A stretch of 64,000 nucleotides of DNA from Turbatrix aceti (GCA_963969345.1 OZ017770.1:10658180-10722179); one strand, 5' to 3'. Positions 29,933-41,856 are shown, numbered from the stretch's first letter. Notes: generated by a model from the letters alone, not told the origin. Program-made: numbers and translations.

Positions 29933-30279
29933 CAACGTTTAACATAATCGATACAAAAAGGCATAACAAAAAGAAGATGTGAACATAACAACAATCTGTC
30001 AGACAAGTATTTATACGAGTAAAACAATAGTGATGGATAACAAATACATATATGTAAATAAAGAACGCCGGGTAAAACGTAAGAACAAAAATTGAGCAGC
30101 AGAAACAATCAACCAAATCCCCCCCCTCTCCCCTATTGACCAAAAAGCACATGCTGTGCCTGATGCAACATAATCATCAGCAATAACCACTTGTAAAAGG
30201 CAGCAAAGACCAACGCAGAATTCGATTTCGATACAAAGTGAGTTCAACTCTACCAACTAGTGTGTTTTGGCATGATTGT
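29933..30279 (-). repeat. foldback element fragment, T2/T3 junction
   Basis: The spacer half only, entering at TCAACGTTTAAC. It carries a local change, GAATTCGATTTCGATAC, in place of GAATTCGTGATAC. Confidence 0.7.
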
Positions 30280-30422
30280 GGTACCCGTTTTCGCCTTTTC
30301 ACCCCATGATCGAACTTTTGATGATCGGAGCTTGAACTCACCAGCGCATGCACGTTGTGTAAGAATCTTAACAGCTTGATAAGACGATTAGTTTTAATAT
30401 TGTTATCAAAATCAGTCTTCAT
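30177..30422 (-). pseudogene. fused ORF, MKTDF-type, disrupted
   Basis: The same fusion as T1, but the GATTTCGA insertion changes the frame after VELTLY, giving an early stop. Confidence 0.3.
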
Positions 30423-30558
30423 TCTCTGCACGCGCTGAGCGGTCGCATTCTCGTTTCGCTCTCGCGTGCAACCGCGCTGAAATCGTTCTGAACGGGAGAA
30501 GCAAGGGGAGGGTGAAGACTCCGTTCACAGAAGTCGTAGCGGACGTGAACGTAGCTAC

Positions 30559-30666
30559 ATGAGGCGTCAAAGGAAGTTCCTGCAGGTCGCCACCATCAAC
30601 GCAAGGTACTTAGGCAGTGCTGCACGACTGGAAGAACTCGAACAAGCCGCTGAGTTCAAAAATATT
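30559..30666 (+). pseudogene. truncated APE-type endonuclease N-terminus, T3
   Basis: Identical to the T1 and T2 copies. Confidence 0.6.
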
Positions 30667-31637
30667 TTTTTAGTAAATCAAGTCTATGTCTCTTGTCAAA
30701 GAGTAGTGGCCATGTTGACTTTTTTTATAACTAGCCAGTCACAGTACTTTTGCAAGTGGGGACTTCCTGCCTGTTTGATGGATGGTTAGGGGACTCACTC
30801 AGTCAGTCGTTGTCCACCCAGCCAGCCAGCTAGTCCTTTATTTTTTCCAGACACACTGCTGCGCGTTTAAACGTACTGGGGGGTACAACAAATATTAAAA
30901 AATTCAAAACGCTTTTTTTTATATTTTGCCACTGACAACACAATTAAAAAAAAGGTTCAGTATTTAAAAAAAGACTGAACAATGAAAGCGCAGTCTCAAC
31001 CTGGGAAGAAGTAATCGTACAAGCCTGAATGTTGTTCTACGATCACGTTATTCATCGACTTGGGAAAATAAATGGATAAGAGCTCCGAAATACACAGCTT
31101 GATTAACAAGAAAACGTATATTTAGTGTTGTTGATGAGAGGAGAAAAGGAGGAGGAAAAATGCCGTACAAAAAATTTCCCCAGGTCAAATTTTGTCACCG
31201 AGGGTCGCTGTGTGCCTCTGTGGGTGGCAAAGAATCGCTGGGAAATGGGAAAGGGGAGAGAGGGTTATGGAAGTGCCATACAAAAAAAGTGCCGGGGGTA
31301 TACGCTTGTGCAGCAAAAAGTGGTACTTTTTAACGTCATTTAAATCCAAATACAAGCCTTGTAATGACGACGATAATAAAATTCACAATAACGGGGGAAA
31401 AATGTATGACCAACAGAATTACTTAAAAACCGAAAACATGTCTGGATTAAAAAAAAACAGACGTGAAATGGATGTTCAAGGAAAACATGAAAAGTCAAAA
31501 CGTACCCCTAAATCTTTTCAGCGATAATTTATGATGGAGAAGTTTTACATAAACCGGTAAGGCTAGATTTTCGGACCCTAAAACAGTAAACAAACTTGTA
31601 GCCTGCACTAGTGGGGGAAGTCGGTTATAGAATAGTC

Positions 31638-31639
<2 letters not shown>
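30667..31639 (-). repeat. segment c and flanks, T3 (cut)
   Basis: Copy of the T2 segment up to the T run within GAATAGTCGG. Confidence 0.6.

Positions 31640-31673
<34 letters not shown>
31640..31673. repeat. run of 34 T at the T3/X junction
   Basis: The T3 side normally has about 8 T before GCATAAACC. The X side normally has 5 T before GTAAGCTAATGG. Here they are joined by 34 uninterrupted T. Confidence 0.95.
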
Positions 31674-31674
<1 letters not shown>

Positions 31675-32900
31675 TAAGCTAATGGAAATAACTCACGAGA
31701 ATGATTCGTTCAAGAATGATAGTAGCTCATTCTTACATGAATCATTCTCACAGTTTTGCATCTTTCTAGATTTGGAAGGCAGGATAGCGCAAAAAGGTTC
31801 TATCGCAAACGCGACCTGTTTTTCGCGCCTTTTTCGAGCTGAAAAAAGGTCATTGTCGACGAGCGCGCTAGGAACGAGTAACAACATGATAGAGTGCAGT
31901 CAAGTTGTAATTAAATTTTGTTAAAAAAATGTAATTAAATTTGATCTAAATTTTACTCTTATTATAAACTACGTGTCACGCTTTAAATGATAAACAGGAA
32001 GATTATATGTAGATTTTTTTTCAAATTAAAAAGATCAAACTTTTGATAAATTTTTTAAACTCTATCAAAAGTTTGATAATTTTTCTGAAAATTTTGGTCA
32101 CAAATTTTTTTAATGTATAAAAAAAAATAAATTTATTAAAAGTTTTTAGTGCTCCGACCAGTCAGCAGGATAAAAATTGTTTTTTTATTACTTATCCCAG
32201 TACAAAGTATTGGTAAATTTTAGTATAAATCCAAAAAAATTTACACAACTTAAAAAAAAATCATGACCTTTCAAAATTTTCTAAAAAGTTTTTCAATACT
32301 TCGTTTGTCACCATTATTTTTAACAATTTCTAAAGTTTAAAATCAAATTTTTAACAAAATATTCTAATTTTTTTCCCATTTTTTTTCGAAAGCTTTGGAA
32401 TCTGACTGAAAGCCGTAACCCAAATTTTTGTTATAGCTGTAATTTGAAGAAGGAGAATGAAAATAATCACTGAAGTAAATATTTTAAATGTACGAAAATG
32501 AGAAAAAATAAAGATTTGAATTCAGAGAATGACTATGATCAGTAGCGTGAATATTTTACATTAAAGTTTGACAATTTTTGTGGAAAAAAAGTAATTAACG
32601 ACAAAATCTTGAAAAATTTTTAGATTGAAAAAAAATATATTTAGATGCAAAAGCCACCAACTCGATGATTTTGATTTTGCAAAGTTGCTCATCCTGCCTG
32701 CCAAAGATTTTAACTACTGCAAGTAGCTACAATTGAAGGCCCTTTCTTCGTACCAAAACGCACAGAAGGATGTAATTTATTTTTTTAATTTAAACAAAAT
32801 TGAAACATTTAGCACAAATAAAAAAAAATTACAAATTTCAAAAATAAAAAAATTTCAAACTGGTAACAAAATTTTTAAAAATATACATACGATTAGTTGG
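31669..32900 (+). repeat. X repeat, copy 4 (5' truncated)
   Basis: Starts at TTTTGTAAGCTAATGG and ends at GATTAGTTGG, again directly before the minisatellite. An 8-base deletion (GAAACACT) lies near 31896. Confidence 0.8.
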
Positions 32901-32903
32901 TCC

Positions 32904-33178
32904 TGTTACGTTTGATTTGGCAGCCTGCTACGTTTGATTTAGCAGGCTGAAGTAGAGTAACACTTTTTTTCGCTATAATGTTACGTTTGATTTAGCAGGC
33001 TGAAGTAGAGTAACACTTTTTTTCACTATAATGTTACGTTTGATTTAGCAGGCTGAAGTAGAGTAACACTTTTTTTCGCTATAATGTTACGTTTGATTAA
33101 GCAGGCTGAAGTAGAGTAACACTTTTTTTCGCTATAATGTTACGTTTGATTTAGCAGGCTGAAGTAGAGTAACATTTT
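32904..33178 (+). repeat. 53-base minisatellite, array 4 (about 5 units)
   Basis: Same beginning (CCTGTTACGTTTGATTTGGC) as array 1. Confidence 0.95.
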
Positions 33179-33673
33179 TCGTCACTATTTTATTACGTTT
33201 TGTTATTTTTAGTAAAGGGGCATTTCTGGTCGACGGGGGTGGGTATAAACGGCATTTTCGCCAAGTGTGTCAATCGGGCCGGACCGGACCGACAAGAATT
33301 TGATTTGTTGATACCCCTGAAGCAAACTATTAAGATGGAATTACAGGGATGTCTTTTTTTAAAATTGTGCTTTTATTTGCATTTTTATCAAAAGATATGT
33401 TCTGTTTGTGTTCATTGTAACAAATAGTGTTAACGGCTTGTTTTACTCTAAATTTTGGTTTAATCCTATTGGGTATTTTTTCTTTATTTTCCTAGTTTTT
33501 TTGTTTATTTATTTACCGTCCTTCTCAATGGTGAAGTGCCCCAAGACCCAATTCAAATACTGCCAAATGACGGTGACGTAATGCGAATTTGTCTCATGCT
33601 TGTCCAAAGATTAAAAATAAAGTGTATCAGGGAGTAACCACCAATTTTATTTTCTCAATTTTGCAGCATAGAA
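33179..33673 (+). promoter_or_regulatory. K1 block, copy 2
   Basis: Copy of 5363-5855, with TATAAA near 33244 and acceptor-like TTTTGCAG before the ATG at 33674. Confidence 0.4.
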
Positions 33674-34389
33674 ATGGATCCAAAAGCTACAGGTCAACAG
33701 GGGCCCTCCTCAATTGGTTTTCTAGGTGATATTCGCTTACAACTCCTTGAAAAACCAGTACTGCATTATCACGTAAAACCTTTACTCCGAAACGACCGAG
33801 TTGACACGATCGACTGCGGCGNNNNNNNNNNNNNNNNNNNNNNNNNNNNNNNNNNNNNNNNNNNNNNNNNNNNNNNNNNNNNNNNNNNNNNNNNNNNNNN
33901 NNNNNNNNNNNNNNNNNNNNNNNNNNNNNNNNNNNNNNNNNNNNNNNNNNNNNNNNNNNNNNNNNNNNNNNNNNNNNNNNNNNNNNNNNNNNNNNNNNNN
34001 NNNNNNNNNNNNNNNNNNNNNAATCATGCCAAAACACACTAGTTGGTAGAGTTGAACTCACTTTGTATCACGAATTCTGCGTTGGTCTTTGCTGCCTTTT
34101 ACAAGTGGTTATTGCTGATGATTATGTTGCATCAGGCACAGCATGTGCTTTTTGGTCAATAGGGGAGAGGGGGGGGGATTTGGTTGATTGTTTCTGCTGC
34201 TCAATTTTTGTTCTTACGTTTTACCCGGCGTTCTTTATTTACATATATGTATTTGTTATCCATCACTATTGTTTTACTCGTATAAATACTTGTCTGACAG
34301 ATTGTTGTTATGTTCACATCTTCTTTTTGTTATGCCTTTTTGTATCGATTATGTTAAACGTTGATCAACCGAATTGTTCTCCCAACTAG
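33674..34389 (+). pseudogene. MDPK-type ORF interrupted by the assembly gap
   Basis: The start is as in 5856 (Val to Leu at IGF(V/L)GD). The known sequence stops at GACTGCGGCG and resumes at AATCATGCC. If the gap replaced only the expected few bases, the ORF would continue with a 9-G tract to the long-frame stop at 34389. The true sequence is unknown. Confidence 0.3.
33822..34021. other. assembly gap of 200 N
   Basis: Exactly 200 N inside one arm of the 83-base inverted repeat; in other copies fewer than 10 bases separate the flanks. Confidence 0.99.
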
Positions 34390-35173
34390 TGTGTTTTGGC
34401 ATGATTGTGCGCAGCAGTCGATCGTGTCAACTCGGTCGTTTCGGAGTAAAGGTGGTTGTCTATGTATTTCTTTCAAAATTATTCTGCTGTCTGCGCTTTT
34501 TTCGTTAATCTGGTGAAGCCTGCTTTTTTATTTTACCGGATGCATTCAGGTTGATACGTTTGATGCAGCGCTTTTGTTGAGCTATGATAGCTCACATAAA
34601 TAACTGTTTGTCTTTTTTTTCTTGCACAAAAGCATGTGTCCGTCTTGCTCATCGTTCCCTATCTTCTTATCTTCTTTGTCATCATTTTTTTGCTGTGCGG
34701 CAATTTTTTCCTCTATTAGCCAGTCGGTATCTCTATTTTTTTTGGTATCTGCCTTTTTGTATCAACGGTGCCTTGTTTTCTATCATTGAGTCTTTCTATT
34801 TGGCAGTCAATTATACCCCTAGTCCGTTAATCCAAGATTTTCCTTTTCCTGGCTCCTGACACAGTGCTTCCATTCTTCTTTTGTGAAGTAAAACAGGCAA
34901 GCATCGGTACATACCTACTTTGTAGCAATTTTTTTGAAACAGCTTTCGCAGTGATGCCATACGGACACTGACCTTGGTTTCTGAAATCAGTATCCTATGG
35001 CATCATTGGAAAACCGTTTCAACGGAAACAGATTCTTTTCTTTCTATTTGCTTCAAGTTACAGTACATAGCTTTTAAGTCGAAAGGCTTACGAAAAGCGA
35101 CTTCTTGCCTGCATTTGAGAGCAGACTTTGTTCTACTATGTATTTCTGGTCCATTTTTGCCATTACACAGCCT

Positions 35174-35713
35174 GTGTTGTCGGGTTCGGAAATTTTTCGG
35201 GTAACCCGACGCGAACCCGAAACCGAACCCGAAATTTTCGGGTAACCCGACCCGAACCCGAACCTGAACCCGAAAAATTCGGGTAACCCGACTCGAACCC
35301 GAAATTTTCGGGTTTTGGGCGGGTTAGCTGAAGAACCCGACCCGAAACCCGAATTTTTTTTTCATAAAATCGGTAAATTTATTTAATTGTACTTAAATTT
35401 TTGCATTGTGGAGGCTAATATAATAAATATTGCGTCTTCAGAAGCAAATTTTTGACATGTTTAACGGTTTTTTTTAAACTTTTTTTCTCATTTTGACTTT
35501 TATTGTCGGGTTCTGAAACCCGAAATTTGGAAAACCCGACCCGAACCCGAAACCGAACCCGAAATTTTTGGGTTACCCGACCCAAACCCGAACCCGAAAA
35601 ATTCGGGTTACCCGACCCGAACCCGAACCTGAACCCGAAAAATTCGGGTAACCCGACTCGAAACCCGGGATTTTCGGGTCTGGTTCGGGTCGGGTCGGGT
35701 AACCCGACAACAC
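35174..35713 (+). mobile_element. G-rich foldback element, copy 5 (with hairpin at 35714-35756)
   Basis: 540 bases, the shortest copy. One internal block after GAACCTGAACCC is missing relative to copy 6. Confidence 0.7.
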
Positions 35714-36996
35714 TTGCGTTTGCGCTCCCTGTGTAACACAGGGAGCGCAAACGCAAAAATTTTATTAAAATTGTCATTTATTTTTTAAAAAGGTACATAC
35801 ATTGAAAAGAATTTTAAATGGCAAACTGTGTCACTGTAAATTAATTTGTTCTTCAAAATTAAAAATAAAAATAATGGACTTTTTTGAATGAATCATTCAA
35901 AACGGATATCCACCTACATGCATATGTTTTTTGTCTCTTTTTATTGCTGTTTTGAATTTAAATGTGTTTTCCGGATTCAAATTGGCAAACTTATCACCAT
36001 TGGTTTATGCAAAAAAAACCGACTATTCTATAACCGACTTCCCCCACTAGTGCAGGCTACAAGTTTGTTTACTGTCTTAGGGTCCGAAAATCTAGCTTTA
36101 CCGGTTTATGTAAAACTTCTCGATCATAAATTATCGCTAAAAAGATTTAGGGGTACGTTTCGACTTTTCATGTTTTCCTTGAACATCCATTTCACGTCTG
36201 TTTTTTTTTAATCCAGACATGTTTTCGGTTTTTAAGTAATTCTGTTGGTCATACATTTTTCCCCCGTTATTGTGAATTTTATTATCGTCGTCATTACAAG
36301 GCTTGTATTTGGATTTAAATGACGTTAAAAAGTACCACTTTTTGCTGCACAAGCGTATACCCCCGGCACTTTTTTTGTATGGCACTTCCATAACCCTCTC
36401 TCCCCTTTCCCATTTCCCAGCGATTCTTTGCCACCCACAGAGGCACACAGCGACCCTCGGTGACAAAATTTGACCTGGGGAAATTTTTTGTACGGCATTT
36501 TTCCTCCTCCTTTTCTCCTCTCATCAACAACACTAAATATACGTTTTCTTGTTAATCAAGCTGTGTATTTCGGAGCTCTTATCCATTTATTTTCCCAAGT
36601 CGATGAATAACGTGATCGTAGAACAACATTCAGGCTTGTACGATTACTTCTTCCCAGGTTGAGACTGCGCTTTCATTGTTCAGTCTTTTTTTAAATACTG
36701 AACCTTTTTTTTAATTGTGCTGTCAGTGACAAAATATAAAAAAAAGCGTTTTGAATTTTTTAATATTTGTTGTACCCCCCAGTACGTTTAAACGCGCAGC
36801 AGTGTGTCTGGAAAAAATAAAGGACAAGCTGGCTGGCTGGGTGGACAACGACTGACTGAGTGAGTCCCCCAACCATCCATCAAACAGGCAGGAAGTCCCC
36901 ACTTGCAAAAGTACTGTGACTGGCTAGTTATAAAAAAAGTCAACATGGCCACTACTCTTTGACAAGAGACATAGACTTGATTTACTAAAAAAATAT

Positions 36997-37099
36997 TTTT
37001 GAACTCAGCGGCTTGTTCGAGTTCTTCCAGTCGTGCAGCACTGCCTAAGTACCTTGCGTTGATGGTGGCGACCTGCAGGAACTTCCTTTGACGCCTCAT
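36997..37099 (-). pseudogene. truncated APE-type endonuclease N-terminus, copy 6
   Basis: Same start and same truncation point as copy 1. Confidence 0.6.
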
Positions 37100-37690
37100 G
37101 TAGCTACGTTCACGTCCGCTACGACTTCTGTGAACGGAGTCTTCACCCTCCCCTTGCTTCTCCCGTTCAGAACGATTTCAGCGCGGTTGCACGCGAGAGC
37201 GAAACGAGAATGCGACCGCTCAGCGCGTGCAGAGAATGAAGACTGATTTTGATAACAATATTAAAACTAGTCGTCTTATCAAGCTGTTAAGATTCTTACA
37301 CAACGTGCATGCGCTGGTGAGTTCAAGCTCCGATCATCAAAAAAACTGGTGAGTTCGATCATGGTGTGAAAAGGCGAAAACGGGTACCCTTCGAAGTTCT
37401 TCTACGTACCCTACGTAGACGTCGAAAGCTTCGAAGAAACAAAAATGATGGAAAAGCTATTACAACGTTTTTTGGTAACTTTTTAAAGGTCTTTTACGTA
37501 CCCTACGTAGATCCCCTACGTAGACGTCGAAAACTTCGAAGGTAAAAAAACTGTAGAAAATGTAGCTATGCGTTTTTGGTAACTTAAGAACGTCTCCTAC
37601 GTACCCTACCTATTTTTTTCTGTAATTGAGATAAAAACGTTTTTTCTTTTGTTTTTGGTTTGCGAAAACTAATTTTTCATCCATTTTCAG

Positions 37691-37909
37691 CTGAAAAAAA
37701 ACATCCTCAGCCAATTCGTCGCCGCCTTCGAAGCGCATCAACGAATTCGCTCAAAAATAGACGCAAACGTCCGCCAGACGCAAAATACAGTCTTCAACGT
37801 ACAATCTGTCCTTCGATCCATGAATTACGATTTCAACAAATTCCGTCCCGTGTTTACAACCAAGTTACGCCCGTGTCTTCGTGAATCTTCTGTCTGTTCA
37901 TGTTCATAG
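37691..37909 (+). CDS. captured terminal exon, copy 3
   Basis: CATTTTCAG acceptor, intact 72-codon frame, TAG at 37907-37909. It begins LKKNILSQF. Confidence 0.5.
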   Translation: MKKNILSQFVAAFEAHQRIRSKIDANVRQTQNTVFNVQSVLRSMNYDFNKFRPVFTTKLRPCLRESSVCSCS

Positions 37910-38046
37910 TAGCTTCTCACTTCATCAGGTCAACTTCAACACGCTCAATTATCAAGCATGACGTAACCCAACCAAATCAACAACTCTAACCAATTCACAC
38001 TTAAACGACGACAACACAGCAATTTTTCTTTCCACATAGCATACAA

Positions 38047-38515
38047 ATATCTATTTTTTAAATGAGCTAGTTATAAAAAAAGTCAACATGGCCACTACTC
38101 TTTGACAAGAGACATAGACTTGATTTACTAAAAAAATATTTTTGAACTCAGCGGCTTGTTCGAGTTCTTCTAGTCGTGCAGCACTGCCTAAGTACCTTGC
38201 GTTGATGGTGGCGACCTGCAGGAACTTCCTTTGACGCCTCATGTAGCTACGTTCACGTCCGCTACGACTTCTGTGAACGGAGTCTTCACCCTCCCCTTGC
38301 TTCTCCCGTTCAGAACGATTTCAGCGCGGTTGCACGCGAGAGCGAAACGAGAATGCGACCGCTCAGCGCGTGCAGAGAATGAAGACTGATTTTGATAACA
38401 ATATTAAAACTAGTCGTCTTATCAAGCTGTTAAGATTCTTACACAACGTGCATGCGCTGGTGAGTTCAAGCTCCGATCATCAAAAAAACTGGTTTCTGAA
38501 ATCAGTATTCTATGG
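38047..38515 (+). repeat. direct duplication of 36925-37360
   Basis: It starts at CTAGTTATAAAAAAAGTC and runs through the endonuclease fragment (38140-38242, minus) and the MKTDF start. It is then joined at AAAAAACTGG to TTTCTGAAATCAGTATTC, a short duplication of the e' segment that follows. Confidence 0.8.
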
Positions 38516-38915
38516 CCTTGGTTTCTGAAATCAGTATCCTATGGCATCACTGGAAAACCGTTTCAACGGAAACAGATTCTTTTCTTTTTATTTGCTTCAA
38601 GTTACAGTACATAGCTTTTAAGTCGAAAGGCTTACGAAAAGCGACTTCTTGCCTGCCGTAAGTCCGTTGCAAATGTGTCATGCATCCTGCTGCACTTTGT
38701 TTTACTGTTTGGCTTTACTTCTTCCCAGGTCTGAATCTTTTTTTTAACTGTGCTGTCAGTGACAAAGTATAAAAAAAAGCGTTTTTAATTTTTTTATATT
38801 TGTTGTACCCCACAGTACGTTTAAACGCGCAGCAGTGTGTGTGGAAAAAACAAGTACCAGCTGGCTGGCTGGGTGGACAACGACTGACTGAGTGAGACCC
38901 CCAACCATCCATCAA

Positions 38916-39578
38916 ACAAGCAGGATGTCCCTACTTGCAAAAGTGCTGTGACTGGCTAGTTACAAAAAAGTCAATATTTAGCTCAAAGCGAAATAACGTG
39001 ATTAGTATACATATTATACATCTTGTGTTGTCAACGTTTACACAGTGACCCCAGATGACCTGTTACTGCCGGATCCAGTGTATGCTCACAAAAGTGGCCT
39101 CATATCCTATTGAAGTCTGTTTAGTGTTATTTGAGCTGGATTTTATGTTTGTTTGGTCTAAAAATAATATTTCGCTTGGCTAATTGTGATTACCCGCTCT
39201 CATCCCTGAAACGGACACTAAGCGAATATTTGCCCAACACTTGAAAAAATTTTGTGACTGCCTAGTTATAAAGTCAAAAAATATAATTTAGTTTTATTCC
39301 TATAAAAAGTTAAAATATTAGTGATTTTCTGATTTTGAAGCCCTGGCGCATTTTGTGGCGGGACCACCGTTTGGGTTATCCGCGAACCCACAGCTTCATT
39401 CTTGGTATGTTTATTTCTCTGTTCAATGTAAACTGATTTAAAGTAAGAAAAATTATTATAAGATCAGATTTATTATGTTCCCCCTTTGCGTTTGCAAATC
39501 CGCCGAATTGGCAGGAACAAACGTTCTTATTGATCGCTGTTTTGTGTAGTATGAAACAATTATTAAAAACACAAAGTT
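38916..39578 (+). repeat. arm segment with empty gypsy target site
   Basis: Copy of 7354-8016, with the uninterrupted CTTGTGTTGTCAACG near 39020-39035. No gene. Confidence 0.7.
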
Positions 39579-39794
39579 ATGTATTTATTACTTCTTCAAC
39601 AAAAACAAACGCCATTGAGAACGACGAAACTGGTGACTAAAATTGTTATACATACTAGTACGTACGAGCCAAACATTCGAGCCAATCTGCTTGCTTCAGT
39701 GCTCGGCCGAGAGAGCACTGAGCGAAGTCACGTGATTACTCAATTTGAAAAGCTTGGAGCCAATAGTACAGATAAAAAATTATTCCAAAAATGA
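39579..39794 (+). CDS. small repeat-encoded ORF, 71 aa, copy 2
   Basis: Differs from copy 1 by His to Leu and Tyr to Asp changes. No family is recognised. Confidence 0.25.
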   Translation: MYLLLLQQKQTPLRTTKLVTKIVIHTSTYEPNIRANLLASVLGRESTERSHVITQFEKLGANSTDKKLFQK

Positions 39795-39980
39795 CTGTCA
39801 ACTCCTTGAAAAACCAGTACTGCATTATCACGTAAAACTTTGGCTGCCGTAAAACTTTGACGACAGCCAAAGTTTTTTATTTCTATTTGTCAATTAATTA
39901 TACCCCAGTCCGTTAATCCAAGATTTTCTTTTTCGTGGCTCCTGACACAGCGCTTCCATTCTTCTTTTGTAATACTATTT

Positions 39981-40400
39981 TTCGCTATAATGTTACGTTT
40001 GATTTAGCAGGCTGAAGTAGAGTAACATTTTTTTTCGCTATAATGTTACGTTTGATTTAGCAGGCTGAAGTAGAGTAACACTTTTTTTTGCTATAATGTT
40101 ACGTTTGATTTAGCAGGCTGAAGTAGAGTAACACTTTTTTTCGCTATAATGTTACGTTTGATTTAGCAGGCTGAAGTAGAGTAACACTTTTTTTCGCTAT
40201 AATATTACGTTTGATTTAGCAGGCTGAAGTAGAGTAACATTTTTTTCGCTATAATGTTACGTTTGATTTAGCAGGCTGAAGTAGAGTAACACTTTTTTTT
40301 GCTATAATGTTACGTTTGATTTAGCAGGCTGAAGTAGAGTAACACTTTTTTTCGCTATAATGTTACGTTTGTTTAGCAGGCTGAAGTAGAGTAACATTTT
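39981..40400 (+). repeat. 53-base minisatellite, array 5 (about 8 units)
   Basis: About three units fewer than array 2 in the corresponding position of the first arm. Confidence 0.95.
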
Positions 40401-41128
40401 TCGTCACTATTTTATTACGTTTTGTTATTTTTAGTAAAGGGGCATTTCTGGTCGACGGGGGTGGGTATAAACGGCATTTTCGCCAAGTGTGTCAATCGGG
40501 CCGCACCGGGCCGACAAAAATTTGATTTGTTGATACCCATGAAGCAAACTATTAAGATGGAATTACAGGGATGTCTTTTTTTTTAAATTGTTTTTATTTG
40601 CATTTTTATCAAAAGATATGTTCTGTTTGTGTGCGACCTAATGCCACCCCCAGCAACTCACAGCGACCCACGGTACGACAAAATATTTGACCTGAGAAAA
40701 TTTTTATGCTATGCTATGTCGCTTTGGTAATCAGATAACTCTTTTAATTTTCTGTAAAGAAAACGGCAATGTTGTTTGACTCGGATAACTGGCTTGCTTT
40801 CTGTGTAAATTTTAAAATTCAGAAACTACCCAAGTTTCAGAGTAATGCATCATAATGTTGTTTTTTAGGCATGCGCATGCGCATGCGTGTTTTTGATTTT
40901 TCTTTTGCGTGATCGATAGCCACTAGACTAAACACGTTTGTATTGAGTTTGGCAGTTCTTTTCACTTACGCTGACATCTAAACATTTGCAAAACACACCT
41001 CATGAAAAATCTCTTTGCCTAAATATTTCGTCTGCTGGGTATCTACACGTACACAAAAGCACAAATAGCTGATAACAATTTTTTTTTAAACTTGTATTGT
41101 TGCTCAAAATTAATATTTTTTCTCAGAC
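40401..41128 (+). promoter_or_regulatory. K2 block, copy 2
   Basis: Same TATAAA, alternating ATGCGC palindrome and acceptor-plus-ATG arrangement as 8996-9725. Confidence 0.4.
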
Positions 41129-41749
41129 ATGGCTCGTTGCGAGGGACGTAGACTTGATTTACTAAAAAAATATTTTTATAACAATATTGAAACTAATCCT
41201 CTTATCAAGCTGTTAAAATTCTTACACAACGCGCATGCGCTGGCGAGTTTAAGCTCTGATCATCAAAAAAACATACATACATACATAGATACACATAGAC
41301 AACCACCTTTACTCCGAAACGACCGAGTTGACACGATCGACTGCTGCGCACAATCATGCCAAAACACACTAGTTGGTAGAGTTGAACTCACTTTGTATCA
41401 CGAATTCTGCGTTGGTCTTTGCTGCCTTTTACAAGTGGTTATTGCTGATGATTATTTTGCATCAGGCACAGCATGTGCTTTTTGGTCAATAGGGAAGAGG
41501 GGGGGGGATTTGGTTGATTGTTTCTGCTGCCCAATTTTTGTTCTTACGTTTTACCCGGCGTTCTTTATTTACATATATGTATTTGTTTATTTATTTATTT
41601 ATTTCACCATTACTCAGTGGTTAGTTATCATTAGACCATATGTATTTGTTATCCATCACTATTGTTTTACTCGTATAAATACTTGTCTGACAGATTGTTG
41701 TTATGTTCACATCTTCTTTTGTTATGCCTTTTTGTATCGATTATGTTAA
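41129..41749 (+). CDS. repeat-encoded cysteine-rich ORF, MARC-type, 206 aa with inserted segment
   Basis: A 9-G tract puts it in the long frame. A 63-base insertion (41575-41650 region) is a multiple of three and adds 21 codons. A later single T deletion in TCTTCTTTT changes the last residues, so the ending differs from the 196-residue copies. Confidence 0.35.
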   Translation: MARCEGRRLDLLKKYFYNNIETNPLIKLLKFLHNAHALASLSSDHQKNIHTYIDTHRQPPLLRNDRVDTIDCCAQSCQNTLVGRVELTLYHEFCVGLCCLLQVVIADDYFASGTACAFWSIGKRGGDLVDCFCCPIFVLTFYPAFFIYIYVFVYLFIYFTITQWLVIIRPYVFVIHHYCFTRINTCLTDCCYVHIFFCYAFLYRLC

Positions 41750-41856
41750 ACGGTGATCAACCGAATTGTTCTCCCAACTAGTGTGTTTTGGCATGATTGT
41801 GCGCAGCAGTCGATCGTGTCAACTCGGTCGTTTCGGAGTAAAGGTGGTTGTCTATG
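41294..41856 (+). repeat. foldback element, palindrome 2 left arm
   Basis: Both 83-base arms are present; the spacer is longer because of the 63-base insertion. Confidence 0.9.
41575..41650. mobile_element. 50-base insertion with 13-base target duplication
   Basis: ATATGTATTTGTT occurs at 41575-41587 and again at 41638-41650, bracketing 50 new bases: a (TATT)n run followed by CACCATTACTCAGTGGTTAG and TTATCATTAGACC. All other foldback copies have one ATATGTATTTGTT and no insert. Duplication length and the A/T simple-repeat tail fit retroposition of a tiny RNA or a truncated SINE. Confidence 0.7.

Larger units (their letters stand above)
16347..31640. repeat. head-to-tail array of a 3.4-kb unit (T0-T3)
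   Basis: Units begin at GGTACC (16347, 19759, 25292, 30280), where the previous unit ends GCATGATTGTG. T0 is 3,412 bases. T1 is 5,533 bases, or 3,398 without its transposon and TA duplication. T2 is 4,988 bases because it also holds a MARC ORF, a K2 block and a minisatellite. T3 is cut at the T run at 31640. T1-T3 share a deletion (CTCACCAG missing beside the Asp-His-Gln-Lys frame) and an intact endonuclease ATG, so they are more like each other than like T0. Confidence 0.85.
34022..38046 (+). repeat. partial left arm (direct copy of about 9951-13990)
   Basis: It contains foldback remainder, f and e segments, G-rich foldback, hairpin, c, endonuclease fragment, short ORF and captured exon in the left-arm order. 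It stops at ATTTTTTAAATGAG, just short of where the tRNA-like cluster would begin. No second arm mirrors it locally. Confidence 0.8.

Noticed and set aside
33687..34061. Open frames across the N gap
   Set aside because: Produced by unknown bases; no coding claim can be made.
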